From Granulibacter bethesdensis CGDNIH1 (lineage in GTDB: Bacteria > Pseudomonadota > Alphaproteobacteria > Acetobacterales > Acetobacteraceae), in contig NC_008343.2 of the NCBI RefSeq assembly GCF_000014285.2, forward strand, positions 1,452,501 to 1,516,500: a stretch of DNA of 64,000 nucleotides, in the 5' to 3' direction. The notes beneath the pieces are model-generated. The model made no database searches, was not told the origin of the DNA, and saw nothing but the letters and a program-made list of their open reading frames with translations. Shown in pieces: positions 56,778 to 64,000 of this stretch (position 1 is the stretch's first letter; every line of letters starts with the position of its first letter). The translations under genes and the position numbers were made by a program.

Positions 56778-56947
56778 GCCATCGGTTGTAAACATAACCT
56801 TGGATGAATGTCAGCCTGTGCCGCTTCCGGCGTAATGCCGGGGTACAGCTCCGTCAATCATGGCGCATTCTGCCCTATCCCTGCCCTGTTTTGGCCACAT
56901 CCACCTGATTCGATCGCCCCGCGACAGAATCAGACCTAAGGATTAGG

Positions 56948-57463
56948 ATGATGGATCTTCTGATGACTCGGCGCTCCCGCGCTGCCTGGGGGTTTCTGGG
57001 GATGTTGAGCGCCTCTCCGGCCCTTGTACCACAGGATTCCAGAGCAGACAGTGCTGCCCCGCCTCAGCTGGCCGGGCAGCGGGTAGCTCCACAGCCTCAA
57101 TCTGCAGCAGGACATGCCTCTACCCGCGCAGAACGGCAACTGCAAAGTCTCTATAAGTCTCTTGCCATCACCCCAGCCCAGCAGCAACCGTGGGATAACT
57201 TTGCCCGCGTCCTGAAGGACAATGCCGCAGCAATCGATCAAGCCTATGCCGATGCCGCCAAACCAGAGGTCGGCGCGAATGCGCTGAGCCGCTTTCAGGC
57301 TTACAGACAGGTTCAAACAGTGCAGACAGATAATCTGCGGCGACTGGAACCAGTCTTTACGGCGCTGTATCAGGCGCTGTCTCCTGCCCAGCAGAAAACG
57401 GCTGACCGGCTGTTTGAACAGAGGACCAAAGCCGCCATGCGCTATGTCTCCACCCATCACTGA
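56948..57463 (+). CDS. Spy/CpxP-like LTxxQ periplasmic protein
   Basis: The 171-residue protein has a probable signal peptide (WGFLGMLSASPALVPQDSRA), a Pro/Gln/Ala-rich linker and a helical domain. Two LTxxQ-like motifs are present: LAITPAQQQPWDNFARVL and ALSPAQQKTADRLFEQR. This is the pattern of periplasmic Spy/CpxP-like proteins, which act as chaperones or metal/envelope-stress modulators. AAGGA lies 5 bases before the ATG. It sits upstream of rpmE and the receptor, but no shared control is visible. Confidence 0.78.
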   Translation: MMDLLMTRRSRAAWGFLGMLSASPALVPQDSRADSAAPPQLAGQRVAPQPQSAAGHASTRAERQLQSLYKSLAITPAQQQPWDNFARVLKDNAAAIDQAYADAAKPEVGANALSRFQAYRQVQTVQTDNLRRLEPVFTALYQALSPAQQKTADRLFEQRTKAAMRYVSTHH

Positions 57464-57612
57464 TTTTGCCTGGAAGCTGCATTCCGTCTGTAGCATGGCT
57501 TGAAGCCCGGTCACGTGCGTAACGGTGATTGCATTCAGGTGAATGGGTTTGCTATACGCGCGCCTTCAATGCGCCCGGTCGGCATCGGGCTGCCTCGCAA
57601 GGAGATAACCCG

Positions 57613-57840
57613 ATGAAGAGCGGTATCCACCCGGAATACCATGAGATCAACGTGATCATGACCGATGGCACGGAGTTCAAGACCCGTTCCTGCTATGGCC
57701 AGCCCGGCGAAACGCTGCGTCTGGATATTGATCCGAAATCCCACCCGGCCTGGACCGGCGTTCAGCGTATGCTCGATACCGGGGGACAGGTTGCGAAGTT
57801 CAACAAGAAATTTGCCGGTCTCGGCACGCGCCGCAAATAA
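57613..57840 (+). CDS. rpmE: 50S ribosomal protein L31
   Basis: The 75-residue product begins [20 protein letters not shown] and ends [14 protein letters not shown], both typical of L31. Only one cysteine is left (TRSCYG), so this is the zinc-free form common in alphaproteobacteria. A longer frame from 57529 lacks support, and AAGGAG lies just before the ATG at 57613. A strong terminator follows, followed by the Zur-type boxes of the next gene. Confidence 0.96.
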   Translation: MKSGIHPEYHEINVIMTDGTEFKTRSCYGQPGETLRLDIDPKSHPAWTGVQRMLDTGGQVAKFNKKFAGLGTRRK

Positions 57841-57866
57841 GGGCCGCAAGCTTTCGAATGAAGCAG

Positions 57867-57897
57867 AAAGAGGGGCGCATAGCGCCTCTTTTTTTGT
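57867..57897 (+). terminator. rho-independent terminator after rpmE
   Basis: AAAGAGG(GG)CGC pairs with GCGCCTCTTT around an ATA loop, with two extra G bases on the left arm, and is followed by seven T bases. It begins about 27 bases past the L31 stop. Confidence 0.85.
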
Positions 57898-57906
57898 TGC
57901 GACGGA

Positions 57907-57944
57907 GTTATGTTGTAACATAACATGTCATGTTATAACATAAC
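57907..57944 (+). promoter_or_regulatory. two tandem Zur-type boxes upstream of the TonB receptor
   Basis: Box 1 is GTTATGTTGTAACATAAC (57907-57924), a perfect inverted repeat of GTTATGTT. Box 2 is GTCATGTTATAACATAAC (57927-57944), with one mismatch. The boxes are 20 bp centre to centre, two helical turns apart. The pattern matches known proteobacterial Zur operators (ATGTTATAACAT core). They lie 45 bases before the receptor start, where a repressor would block transcription. Confidence 0.75.
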
Positions 57945-57988
57945 AAAATATGTGCCTTTTGCGCAGCCGTCGAAGGATTACGCTTCCC

Positions 57989-60187
57989 ATGTCCCGCCTC
58001 GCCTTCTCGCCTCGTCTCACCATCCCGCTCAGTTCCCTTCTTCGGGGAGGCTCTGCCACCTTGCTCGGCAGCACGGTACTGGCAGGGGGATTATGCGGAT
58101 TTGTCCACTTTGCCGAAGCGGCTGATCTGTCCTCGGCCGATGTCTCCCTGCCGCCGCTTTCCGTGGTGTCCAATGCGCTGGATCAGGCACGGAGTCAGAT
58201 TCAACCCTCTCTGGGCGCAACAACCTACCATTTCAGCCGGACCGCACTGGAAACCATCCCGCAGGGAGATAATGCCCCGTTGCAGCAGGTGCTGCTGCAA
58301 GCCCCGGGCGTAGCGCAGGACAGTTTCGGCCAGATTCATATCCGCGGCGATCACGGGAATGTCCAGTATCGCCTCAACGGGGTGCAGTTGCCGGAAGGGC
58401 TGTCCGTGTTCGGGCAGGTGCTGGAAACACGCTTTGCGCACAGCCTGTCCCTGATCATGGGCGCTCTGCCGGCGCAATATGGCTTCCGGGAGGCCGGGGT
58501 CGTGGACATCGTGACCAAAAACGGCACCACCGATCCCGGCGGGCAGATCAGCGTTTATGGCGGTGCCCGCGATTATTTCCAGCCCAGCTTCGCTTATGGC
58601 GGTCGTAAAGGGGCCGTCGATTACTTCCTGACTGGTGACTACCTGCTGAACCGGGTGGGGATTGAAAACCCGACCAGTTCCTTCAATGCCATTCATGACC
58701 AGTCCAATCAGTGGCACGGCATGGCGCAGATTTCAGGTATCATCAACGATACCACCCGGATCAGCACGATCGTTGGATCATCCACGCAGCATTTCCAGAT
58801 CCCGAACCGGCCCGGCCTGTTGCCCTCCAACGGATACAGCGTCAACGGAATTGATACCAAGGATAGCGCAACGCTCAATCAGCGTCAGCGCGAAATTACC
58901 AATTTCGCCATTCTGTCGCTGCAAAAACACTATGATACGGTAGACGTGCAAAGCTCCGTCTTCAGCCGTTACAGCAGCCTGTATTATGCGCCTGACCAGA
59001 TTGGTGAATTGCTGTTCAACGGTTTTTCACAGTCGGCGGCGCGCGGTGTCACCTCCACTGGTGCGCAGACCGATGCAAGCTGGAAAGTTTCGGACCATCA
59101 TACAGTGCGCGGCGGCTTTCTGGCGACGATCGAGCGCGCAACCTTCCAGACCAACAGCCAGGTTTTTGCTACGGATGACAGCGGGCAGGTTGCATCCGGT
59201 GCCTCTCCCTACTCCATCTATCAGGGTGGCGGCAGAACTGGGGGCCTGTATGGTATCTATCTACAGGACGAGTGGAAAATTCTGCCACGCGTGACCATCA
59301 ATTATGGCGCCCGTTTCGATGTGGTCGATGAATATACGCACGAAAATCAACTCAGTCCCCGCGTCAACATTGTCTGGATGCCGACGGACCGGACCTCGGT
59401 ACATGCCGGCTACGCCCGCTATTTTACCCCACCGACTTTCGAGTTGCTCAGCACGGCCTCCATTGCCGCATTCCAGAACACCACAGCGGCGGCCCCTGGC
59501 GGCCTGCTCAACAATACGGTCAAGGCCGAGCGTGCCAATTACTTCGATATCGGCATCGACCAACAATTCCTGCCCGGTTGGCGCGGTGGTGTTGACGGTT
59601 ATTACAAGCAGGCCACCAACCTGCTGGATGAGGGCCAGTTCGGAGCACCGATCATCCTGACCTCGTTCAACTATGCGCGTGGCTATGTCGGCGGTGTCCA
59701 GTTCGATACCACCTTCGACCGTGGGCCATGGTCGGTCTACGCCAATGTTGCCTGGTCAAAGGCCATGGGCAAGGACATCGTCTCGGCCCAGTTCAATTTC
59801 GATCCGGAGGAGCTGGAACAAATTAAAAACAGCTATATCCATCTGGATCACGATCAGCGTATCACAGCCTCGGCCGGAGCGGCCTATACGTTCTTCCATG
59901 ACACACATCATCCGCTGCGCATGTCCGGCACGATGCTGTTCGGCAGCGGTTTGCGTTCCGATGGCACAGTACCGAACGGAAGCGCCCTGCCTGCTTACGG
60001 AACATTCAATTTTTCAGCCGTCCAGACGCTCGATCTTGGTTTCGGCAAGAGCACCCAGATAAGGCTTGATGTCATCAACCTGTTCGACAGCACCTACATG
60101 CTGCGTGACGGCACCGGGGTCGGGGTTGGCGCACCACAATACGGGCTGCGCCGAACGATCCTGGCAGGGCTGACACAAAGATTCTGA
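57989..60187 (+). CDS. TonB-dependent outer-membrane receptor, probable zinc uptake
   Basis: From the ATG at 57989 the 732-residue protein has a signal peptide ending near HFAEA, then a plug domain (about residues 75-195; LQQVLLQAPGVAQDSFGQIH, IRGDHGNVQYRLNGVQLPEG, REAGVVDIVTKNGT). A 22-strand barrel follows, with NYGARFDVVDEYTHENQLSP, and the terminal strand ends RRTILAGLTQRF with the usual final Phe. It imports a ligand across the outer membrane using TonB energy. The Zur-type boxes in front point to zinc or a zinc complex (ZnuD-like). Family alone does not give the ligand. An upstream ATG at 57950 has no Shine-Dalgarno. Confidence 0.9.
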   Translation: MSRLAFSPRLTIPLSSLLRGGSATLLGSTVLAGGLCGFVHFAEAADLSSADVSLPPLSVVSNALDQARSQIQPSLGATTYHFSRTALETIPQGDNAPLQQVLLQAPGVAQDSFGQIHIRGDHGNVQYRLNGVQLPEGLSVFGQVLETRFAHSLSLIMGALPAQYGFREAGVVDIVTKNGTTDPGGQISVYGGARDYFQPSFAYGGRKGAVDYFLTGDYLLNRVGIENPTSSFNAIHDQSNQWHGMAQISGIINDTTRISTIVGSSTQHFQIPNRPGLLPSNGYSVNGIDTKDSATLNQRQREITNFAILSLQKHYDTVDVQSSVFSRYSSLYYAPDQIGELLFNGFSQSAARGVTSTGAQTDASWKVSDHHTVRGGFLATIERATFQTNSQVFATDDSGQVASGASPYSIYQGGGRTGGLYGIYLQDEWKILPRVTINYGARFDVVDEYTHENQLSPRVNIVWMPTDRTSVHAGYARYFTPPTFELLSTASIAAFQNTTAAAPGGLLNNTVKAERANYFDIGIDQQFLPGWRGGVDGYYKQATNLLDEGQFGAPIILTSFNYARGYVGGVQFDTTFDRGPWSVYANVAWSKAMGKDIVSAQFNFDPEELEQIKNSYIHLDHDQRITASAGAAYTFFHDTHHPLRMSGTMLFGSGLRSDGTVPNGSALPAYGTFNFSAVQTLDLGFGKSTQIRLDVINLFDSTYMLRDGTGVGVGAPQYGLRRTILAGLTQRF

Positions 60188-60208
60188 TTTACAGACCGGT
60201 TTTTTCCT

Positions 60209-60236
60209 CTTGAAACCGGTTCTGGTCTCGCTATCT
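60209..60236 (+). promoter_or_regulatory. RpoH (sigma-32) heat-shock promoter of hsp20
   Basis: CTTGAAA (from 60209) followed by a 17-base gap after CTTG and GCTATCT (60230-60236) fits the alphaproteobacterial RpoH consensus CTTG-N17-CYTATNT closely. The predicted start near 60243 gives a leader of about 92 bases. Confidence 0.75.
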
Positions 60237-60242
60237 CATAAC

Positions 60243-60334
60243 GCATCGGGATGCCCTTCCGGGGTCTCGATGCCACTCGGGAACCGGCCTTATGGCGGTT
60301 CAGGTCTGTAACCTTGCTTAAGCAGGAGGTTGTT
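60243..60334 (+). promoter_or_regulatory. ROSE-like RNA thermometer in the hsp20 leader
   Basis: The leader folds into several hairpins (for example GCATCGGGATGCCC region with GGGGTCTCGATGC). In the last, ACCTTGCT (60311-60318) pairs with AGCAGGAGGT (60321-60330) and traps the AGGAGG ribosome binding site through TGC/GCA and CC/GG pairs with a bulged base. This TTGCT-versus-AGGAGG arrangement is the hallmark of ROSE elements that melt on heat shock. Confidence 0.72.
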
Positions 60335-60829
60335 ATGAATAGTTTTGATTTTGCTCCGCTGTTCCGCAGTGCGATCGGGTTCGACAGGCTGGCGCATCTT
60401 GCCAATACTGTCTCCGGAAATGCTGATGTTTCGTCCTATCCGCCCTACAATATCGAAAAGTTGAGCGAGGACAGCTATCGCCTCACCATGGCGGTTGCAG
60501 GCTTTGAACCGACGGATCTCGATGTCATCGTGAAGGATAACGCCCTGGTTGTATCAGGCCGTCTTTCCAACGAGCAGAAGGAAAGTGAAGTTCTTTACCG
60601 CGGCATCGCCGGCCGCGCATTCGAGCGCCGGTTTGTACTGGCCGATCACATGGTGGTCGATTCTGCCGATCTAAAGAATGGATTGCTGCATATCGGCCTC
60701 AAAAGGATCGTGCCGGAAAGTGCAAAGCCCAGAAAAATCGAGATCGGAACTTCTAAGGAGCAGCAGGTCCTGACCCAGAGTGTTGCACAGGATAATGCAA
60801 CACAAAATCAGAATGGGCAGGCAGCCTGA
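60335..60829 (+). CDS. small heat shock protein Hsp20 (IbpA-like)
   Basis: The 164-residue protein begins with FDFAPLFRSAIGFDRL, the alphaproteobacterial IbpA-type N-terminus. The alpha-crystallin domain (about residues 38-130) follows with YPPYNIEKLSEDSYRLTMAV, VSGRLSNEQKESEVLYRGIA, RAFERRFVLADHMVV and LLHIGLKRIVPE. It holds unfolding proteins in a refoldable state under heat stress. The start at 60335 is fixed by AGGAGG. An earlier in-frame ATG lies in the thermometer. It is controlled by the RpoH promoter and ROSE-like leader just upstream. Confidence 0.95.
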   Translation: MNSFDFAPLFRSAIGFDRLAHLANTVSGNADVSSYPPYNIEKLSEDSYRLTMAVAGFEPTDLDVIVKDNALVVSGRLSNEQKESEVLYRGIAGRAFERRFVLADHMVVDSADLKNGLLHIGLKRIVPESAKPRKIEIGTSKEQQVLTQSVAQDNATQNQNGQAA

Positions 60830-60873
60830 AGAACCGTTTTGACAAGATAAAAGCACCTTGGTGCCACGGACAG

Positions 60874-60903
60874 AAAGGGGCTGGTATAACCAGCCCCTTT
60901 TTA
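60874..60903. terminator. bidirectional terminator between hsp20 and mgtC-like gene
   Basis: AAAGGGGCTGGT (60874-60885) pairs with ACCAGCCCCTTT (60889-60900) around a 3-base loop, with Ts following on the plus strand. It is 45 bases past the hsp20 stop and 18 bases past the convergent MgtC stop. A second, weaker hairpin (GCACC-TT-GGTGC) precedes it at 60853-60864. Confidence 0.85.
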
Positions 60904-60920
60904 TCGCGCCAGGGTAGATA

Positions 60921-61637
60921 TCAGTCCCGTGTGCTGACTTCCCATCCAGCATGGAGCACCCCTGAACGGGTCAGCAGTTCTTCCATCATCTGATCCATTT
61001 CCTGCGGATTGACTGCAGTACTGACCAATTGCGCGACCAGTTCCCCGGTATCATTCGGCCCTTTCCGCTCGTCAATCGATGCGGCACTGTATTTATGATC
61101 CTCAAGAAATTCAGCCAGCAGGTCGCGCGTTTGTGGAATCTCCGCAGAGGGACAGATCACCCTCACTTCATAATGCGCTTCCGATGCCATTTCATTGAAT
61201 GGAGTACGGTTGATGGCATTGGCCAGAGGACGCAGCAGCGTATTACCGATCATGACGAATAACGTCAGCAGGGCAGCCTCAGCCACCATATCCGCTCCCG
61301 CACAACTACCAACCGCCGCCGAACACCAGAGGGTCGCAGCCGTGTTAAGGCCGCGAACATTCATCCCCTCCTTCATGATCACACCCGCACCCAGAAAGCC
61401 GATACCGGAAACGACATAGGCGATGACACGCACAGCGCCTTCGGAACCTTCAATACGCATGGCCAGATCGACGAAGGTAGCAGCACCGATGGAGACCAGC
61501 ACATTGGTGCGCAGACCGGCGGTCCGCTGCCGGTATTGCCGCTCTGCCCCGATCAATGTCGCAAGCAGAAAGGCGGCTGTCAGGCTGATCGCCGTATCGG
61601 CATAGGATTGGGGATCAAAGGTCTCGATGAAACGCAC
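60921..61637 (-). CDS. MgtC/SapB family membrane protein
   Basis: With the GTG at 61637 (GGAAAGGG about 7 bases upstream) the protein has 238 residues. It has a four-to-five-helix membrane part with the MgtC signature ATLIGAERQYRQRTAGLRTN, YVVSGIGFLGAGVIMKEG, and NVRGLNTAATLWCSAAVGSC, then a C-terminal ACT-like soluble domain (about 150-238). MgtC proteins support growth at low magnesium and in host cells, by modulating ATP synthase in Salmonella. Other members are simple magnesium-related proteins. A longer ORF starts at 61766, with an ATG at 61673 as another choice. Confidence 0.85.
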   Translation of the reverse strand: MRFIETFDPQSYADTAISLTAAFLLATLIGAERQYRQRTAGLRTNVLVSIGAATFVDLAMRIEGSEGAVRVIAYVVSGIGFLGAGVIMKEGMNVRGLNTAATLWCSAAVGSCAGADMVAEAALLTLFVMIGNTLLRPLANAINRTPFNEMASEAHYEVRVICPSAEIPQTRDLLAEFLEDHKYSAASIDERKGPNDTGELVAQLVSTAVNPQEMDQMMEELLTRSGVLHAGWEVSTRD

Positions 61638-61807
61638 GCTCAACCCTTTCCGTCTGATAACCGGGAGATGCATGTCTGAGCATCCCCCGTTCCAAGGCCG
61701 AATTCCTGTGGAATCGGCGCAAGGCGAACCGCGGCTCTGCATGGTGGATGTCAGCCGGTCAAGCACATTTCTGTGACAGAAGCCTTTCCGGTGGGACGCC
61801 CGGCCCG

Positions 61808-62008
61808 CTATGAGCCGTTTGGTCCAAGCCCTTTGAAAATCGCCTCGACACCGCCACGATGGGCTTCTCGACGGGCAATAGCCTGTTCAACCCGCAGAAT
61901 CTCGGCTTTCAAGTGGACGATATAGTCCCGTAATTCATTGATCCCGAGCGGATCGAGTATCAACGGCCATGAACCGGTGGGAGGGCGGGGAAGATCATCA
62001 TCCTGCAT
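61808..62008 (-). CDS. DUF1192 protein
   Basis: The 66-residue product has DLPRPPTGSWPLILDPLGI followed by the DUF1192 core NELRDYIVHLKAEILRVEQA and a basic C-terminal tail. DUF1192 proteins are short helical proteins found almost only in alphaproteobacteria; the function is unknown. The ATG at 62008 starts the conserved part; a longer frame to 62134 is not conserved. Confidence 0.75.
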   Translation of the reverse strand: MQDDDLPRPPTGSWPLILDPLGINELRDYIVHLKAEILRVEQAIARREAHRGGVEAIFKGLGPNGS

Positions 62009-62207
62009 CTGCTTATCCAAGAGCCTGGGGTTTGAACGAAGCACCACGCGCCGGGAGAAATCATATGGAGGGATCAGGTTTATGACACAGCCCGGCAACA
62101 GCAAGTCTTGACCCGGCATGGCGCTCAGGTCCATATGCCCGTCATCCCCTACTCATGAACTTTTTTCTGCCTGGTCACCGCGCGGCCGGGCGAGGTGATG
62201 AAACAGC

Positions 62208-62792
62208 ATGACTCTGCCATTGATGCCGAAAGCCACCGCGGTTTGGCTGATCGAAAAGACGGGTCTGACCTTTACGCAGATCGCCGAATTTTGTGGCATG
62301 CACCCTCTGGAAGTGCAGGCGATTGCCGATGGCGAGGTGGCGCAGGGGATTGTGGGATATGACCCCATCGCCAATGGCCAGCTGACAGCCGCAGACATCA
62401 AGGCGTGCGAGGCTGATACCAACCGCCACCTGAAACTGGCGCCATCCGCCATTACCTTGCAGAAGCGTTCAAAGGGTGCACGCTACACCCCCGTGGCAAA
62501 ACGCAATGACCGCCCGGATGCGATCATTTTCCTGCTGCGCAACTATCCCCAGCTATCCGACGTGCAAATTGGCAAGCTGGTCGGCACCACCAAGGATACC
62601 ATCCAGAAAATCCGTGACCGGACGCACTGGAACAGCGCCAATATCAAGCCGCGCGATCCGGTGATTCTGGGTCTGTGCAGCCAGACCGACCTGAATGCCA
62701 TGGTTCAGCAAGCCAATGAGCGTCTGATGCGGGAAGGACAGGAAGTACCGCAGCCGCTTCAGATCGAAGATGAGGATAATACCCCGGTCTGA
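62208..62792 (+). CDS. trcR: cell-cycle transcriptional regulator TrcR (DUF1013)
   Basis: The 194-residue protein is a well-conserved alphaproteobacterial DUF1013 family member: MTLPLMPKATAVWLIEKTGL and TFTQIAEFCGMHPLEVQAIA at the N-terminus (a helix-turn-helix). A second DNA-binding-like region follows, with LRNYPQLSDVQIGKLVGTTK and DTIQKIRDRTHWNSANIKPR. It is annotated as a cell-cycle transcriptional regulator linked to CtrA. A hairpin terminator follows. Confidence 0.9.
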   Translation: MTLPLMPKATAVWLIEKTGLTFTQIAEFCGMHPLEVQAIADGEVAQGIVGYDPIANGQLTAADIKACEADTNRHLKLAPSAITLQKRSKGARYTPVAKRNDRPDAIIFLLRNYPQLSDVQIGKLVGTTKDTIQKIRDRTHWNSANIKPRDPVILGLCSQTDLNAMVQQANERLMREGQEVPQPLQIEDEDNTPV

Positions 62793-62820
62793 TTGATAAC
62801 CTGCTGAAAAAGACGACAAT

Positions 62821-62851
62821 GCGGGCCGGATCATTCGTGATCCGGCCCGTC
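62821..62851. terminator. hairpin between convergent trcR and ydcH-like gene
   Basis: GCGGGCCGGATCA (62821-62833) pairs with TGATCCGGCCCGT (62838-62850) around a TTCG tetraloop, one end pair being G.T. The U run is short, so termination is likely but not certain. It can serve both convergent genes. Confidence 0.65.
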
Positions 62852-62877
62852 TTATGTGCGGTGTATGGTCCAGGTGG

Positions 62878-63060
62878 TCAGGCCTGCTCTCCGTGATCTT
62901 GCTGAAGCCTGTCCAGCTCCTCCTTCAGCTTCAGCTTTTCCAGCTTGAGGCGTGTCAGAGTATCCTCATCGGGTCTGGGACGGTTATCTTCCTGGGCGAT
63001 CTTGTTTTCCAGGGCAGCATGACGGTCTCTCAGAGACTCAATCCGTCCAGTCAGGGACAT
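62878..63060 (-). CDS. YdcH-like DUF465 short coiled-coil protein
   Basis: The 60-residue protein starts MSLTGRIESLRDRHAALENK and ends with a charged, Lys/Glu-rich helix (RLKLEKLKLKEELDRLQQDH). This matches the YdcH/DUF465 family of small helical proteins with unknown role. GGAGG lies before the ATG at 63060. A second member of the same family lies divergently 215 bases away. Confidence 0.85.
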   Translation of the reverse strand: MSLTGRIESLRDRHAALENKIAQEDNRPRPDEDTLTRLKLEKLKLKEELDRLQQDHGEQA

Positions 63061-63275
63061 CCGCTTCCTCCATTCTGTGCTGTAACAGGCGGGAATTGAG
63101 CAGCCGTTCTGGCGAACCCCGTCCTGCCTCATCCATCAAGCCTAGCCACAGCCCCTCGCCGCTGTCAGCCCCTTTGCCGCTTTTTACGCCCGACATTGCA
63201 TCGGACCATTGCGAAGCAGGCCCAAGCGGGATAGAGGCATTCTCTTCCACTGCCCCGAGAGTGTCATTTCAAGCC

Positions 63276-63479
63276 ATGCTGAAAGACCGTGACGCCCTGC
63301 TTCGACAGCTTCATGAACTGCGTAGTGAGCATCGCGACCTCGATACCGTCATCAGCCGTCTGGCCGATCAGGGCGCACTGGATCAGTTACAGCTTCAGCG
63401 GCTGAAAAAGCGTAAGCTGCTCATCAAGGACGAAGTAAGCCGTCTGGAAAGTAATCTTATCCCGGACAATATCGCCTGA
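63276..63479 (+). CDS. second YdcH-like DUF465 coiled-coil protein
   Basis: The 67-residue product reads [20 protein letters not shown] then [20 protein letters not shown], with [20 protein letters not shown] at the end, the DUF465 pattern. A GTG five codons earlier (63261) could also start it. Its stop is only 4 bases before purE, so it is probably co-transcribed with it. Function unknown. Confidence 0.8.
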   Translation: MLKDRDALLRQLHELRSEHRDLDTVISRLADQGALDQLQLQRLKKRKLLIKDEVSRLESNLIPDNIA

Positions 63480-63483
63480 TCTT

Positions 63484-64000
63484 ATGAACGCCGTGCATAG
63501 TTCCTCCTCCCCGCTGGTCGGGATCATCATGGGCAGCCAGTCCGACTGGCCAACCATGGTGCATGCTGCCGAGACCCTGACCAAACTCGGCATCCCGCAT
63601 GAAAAGCGCATCGTCTCCGCGCATCGGACGCCGGATCGGCTGGCTGATTATGCGCGTACGGCGTCCAGCCGGGGTCTGAAAGTCGTTATCGCCGGGGCTG
63701 GCGGAGCAGCCCATCTGCCCGGCATGTGCGCGGCATGGACGCGCCTGCCCGTTCTGGGCGTTCCGGTGGAATCCCACGCCCTGAAGGGCATGGACAGCCT
63801 GATGTCCATCGTCCAGATGCCCGGCGGCATTCCGGTCGGCACGCTGGCCATCGGCAAGGCCGGTGCCATCAACGCCGCTCTGCTGGCTGCCTCCATCCTC
63901 GCCCTGTCCGACGCCGCCCTGGCGACGCGGCTCGATGAATGGAGGGCTGCCCAGACCGCATCGGTTGCTGAAACAGTAGACGAAACAGCCTCTCTTCCGC
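63484..64000 (+). CDS. purE: 5-(carboxyamino)imidazole ribonucleotide mutase PurE, truncated by the window end
   Basis: The first 172 residues show the class I PurE motifs: [20 protein letters not shown], the catalytic SAHRTPDRL, and [20 protein letters not shown], then the conserved [10 protein letters not shown] and [15 protein letters not shown]. It converts N5-CAIR to CAIR in purine biosynthesis. Nearly the whole domain (usually 160-175 residues) is present, but no stop occurs before 64000. The start at 63484 has a weak Shine-Dalgarno and follows the YdcH-like gene by 4 bases. purK would be expected next. Confidence 0.95.
   Translation, partial: MNAVHSSSSPLVGIIMGSQSDWPTMVHAAETLTKLGIPHEKRIVSAHRTPDRLADYARTASSRGLKVVIAGAGGAAHLPGMCAAWTRLPVLGVPVESHALKGMDSLMSIVQMPGGIPVGTLAIGKAGAINAALLAASILALSDAALATRLDEWRAAQTASVAETVDETASLP

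Noticed and set aside
60195-60220. Inverted repeat ACCGGTTT / AAACCGGT as terminator of the receptor gene
   Set aside because: The T run is in the loop, not after the stem, and the right arm overlaps the RpoH promoter. It may be chance or a weak 3' hairpin.

Overview
The window looks like chromosomal DNA of an alphaproteobacterium, most probably an acetic-acid-bacterium relative (Acetobacteraceae; a Granulibacter-like genome would fit). The clues are a suf operon led by an Rrf2 regulator and containing SufU and SufT, a TrcR (DUF1013) cell-cycle regulator, DUF1192 and YdcH/DUF465 proteins, an alphaproteobacterial RpoH promoter with a ROSE-like leader before hsp20, and a Hint_2-type adhesin. 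Genus assignment is inference. No insertion sequence, prophage, rRNA or CRISPR array was seen.

Layout. 1-3544: minus-strand housekeeping genes (start of clpP, trigger factor, tRNA-Leu(UAG), NAD(P)HX repair enzyme). 3745-13396: a CopD-like membrane protein, then a four-gene multidrug efflux operon (outer-membrane lipoprotein, adaptor, two RND pumps of MdtB/MdtC type). 13419-19148: a GH15 enzyme, a DEAD-box helicase with a long charged arm, and an Fe-S 23S/tRNA uracil methyltransferase. 19170-25888: a compact eight-gene suf operon (sufR-B-C-D-S-U-T-A) with a 19-bp palindromic operator just upstream of its regulator.

25920-30440 is a strikingly AT-rich island carrying a Csu-type (spore coat U) chaperone-usher pilus cluster, very probably acquired by transfer. 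30439-34056 holds an MFS transporter, an HdeD-like membrane protein fused to a permuted papain-like domain, and a DUF4239 membrane protein. 34227-46943 carries a divergent PEP carboxylase, envelope proteins (DUF4142 lipoprotein, DUF445), a transglutaminase-like protein, EF-G with a TTG start, a nucleoside hydrolase, an AlkA-type glycosylase, a short DHFR-like protein and a secreted/membrane protein pair.

47054-49547 is a decayed repetitive adhesin with a C-terminal Hint domain. It has a 1-bp frameshift, an in-frame amber codon and a missing catalytic-cysteine segment, and it is bracketed by a degenerate 67-bp direct copy of the end of the preceding gene. 49967-57463 contains an esterase and quinone oxidoreductase, a 50-residue lipoprotein, a CLC chloride channel, MscL, a CBS protein, a GST, pyridoxal kinase and a Spy-like periplasmic protein.

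57613-64000: ribosomal protein L31, then two tandem Zur-type boxes in front of a TonB-dependent receptor (probable zinc uptake), Hsp20 with an RpoH promoter and RNA thermometer, an MgtC-like protein, TrcR, two divergent YdcH-like peptides and the beginning of purE. The best leads are the Zur-box receptor, the HdeD-papain fusion, the adhesin/Hint wreck with its duplicated flank, and the sufR operator.
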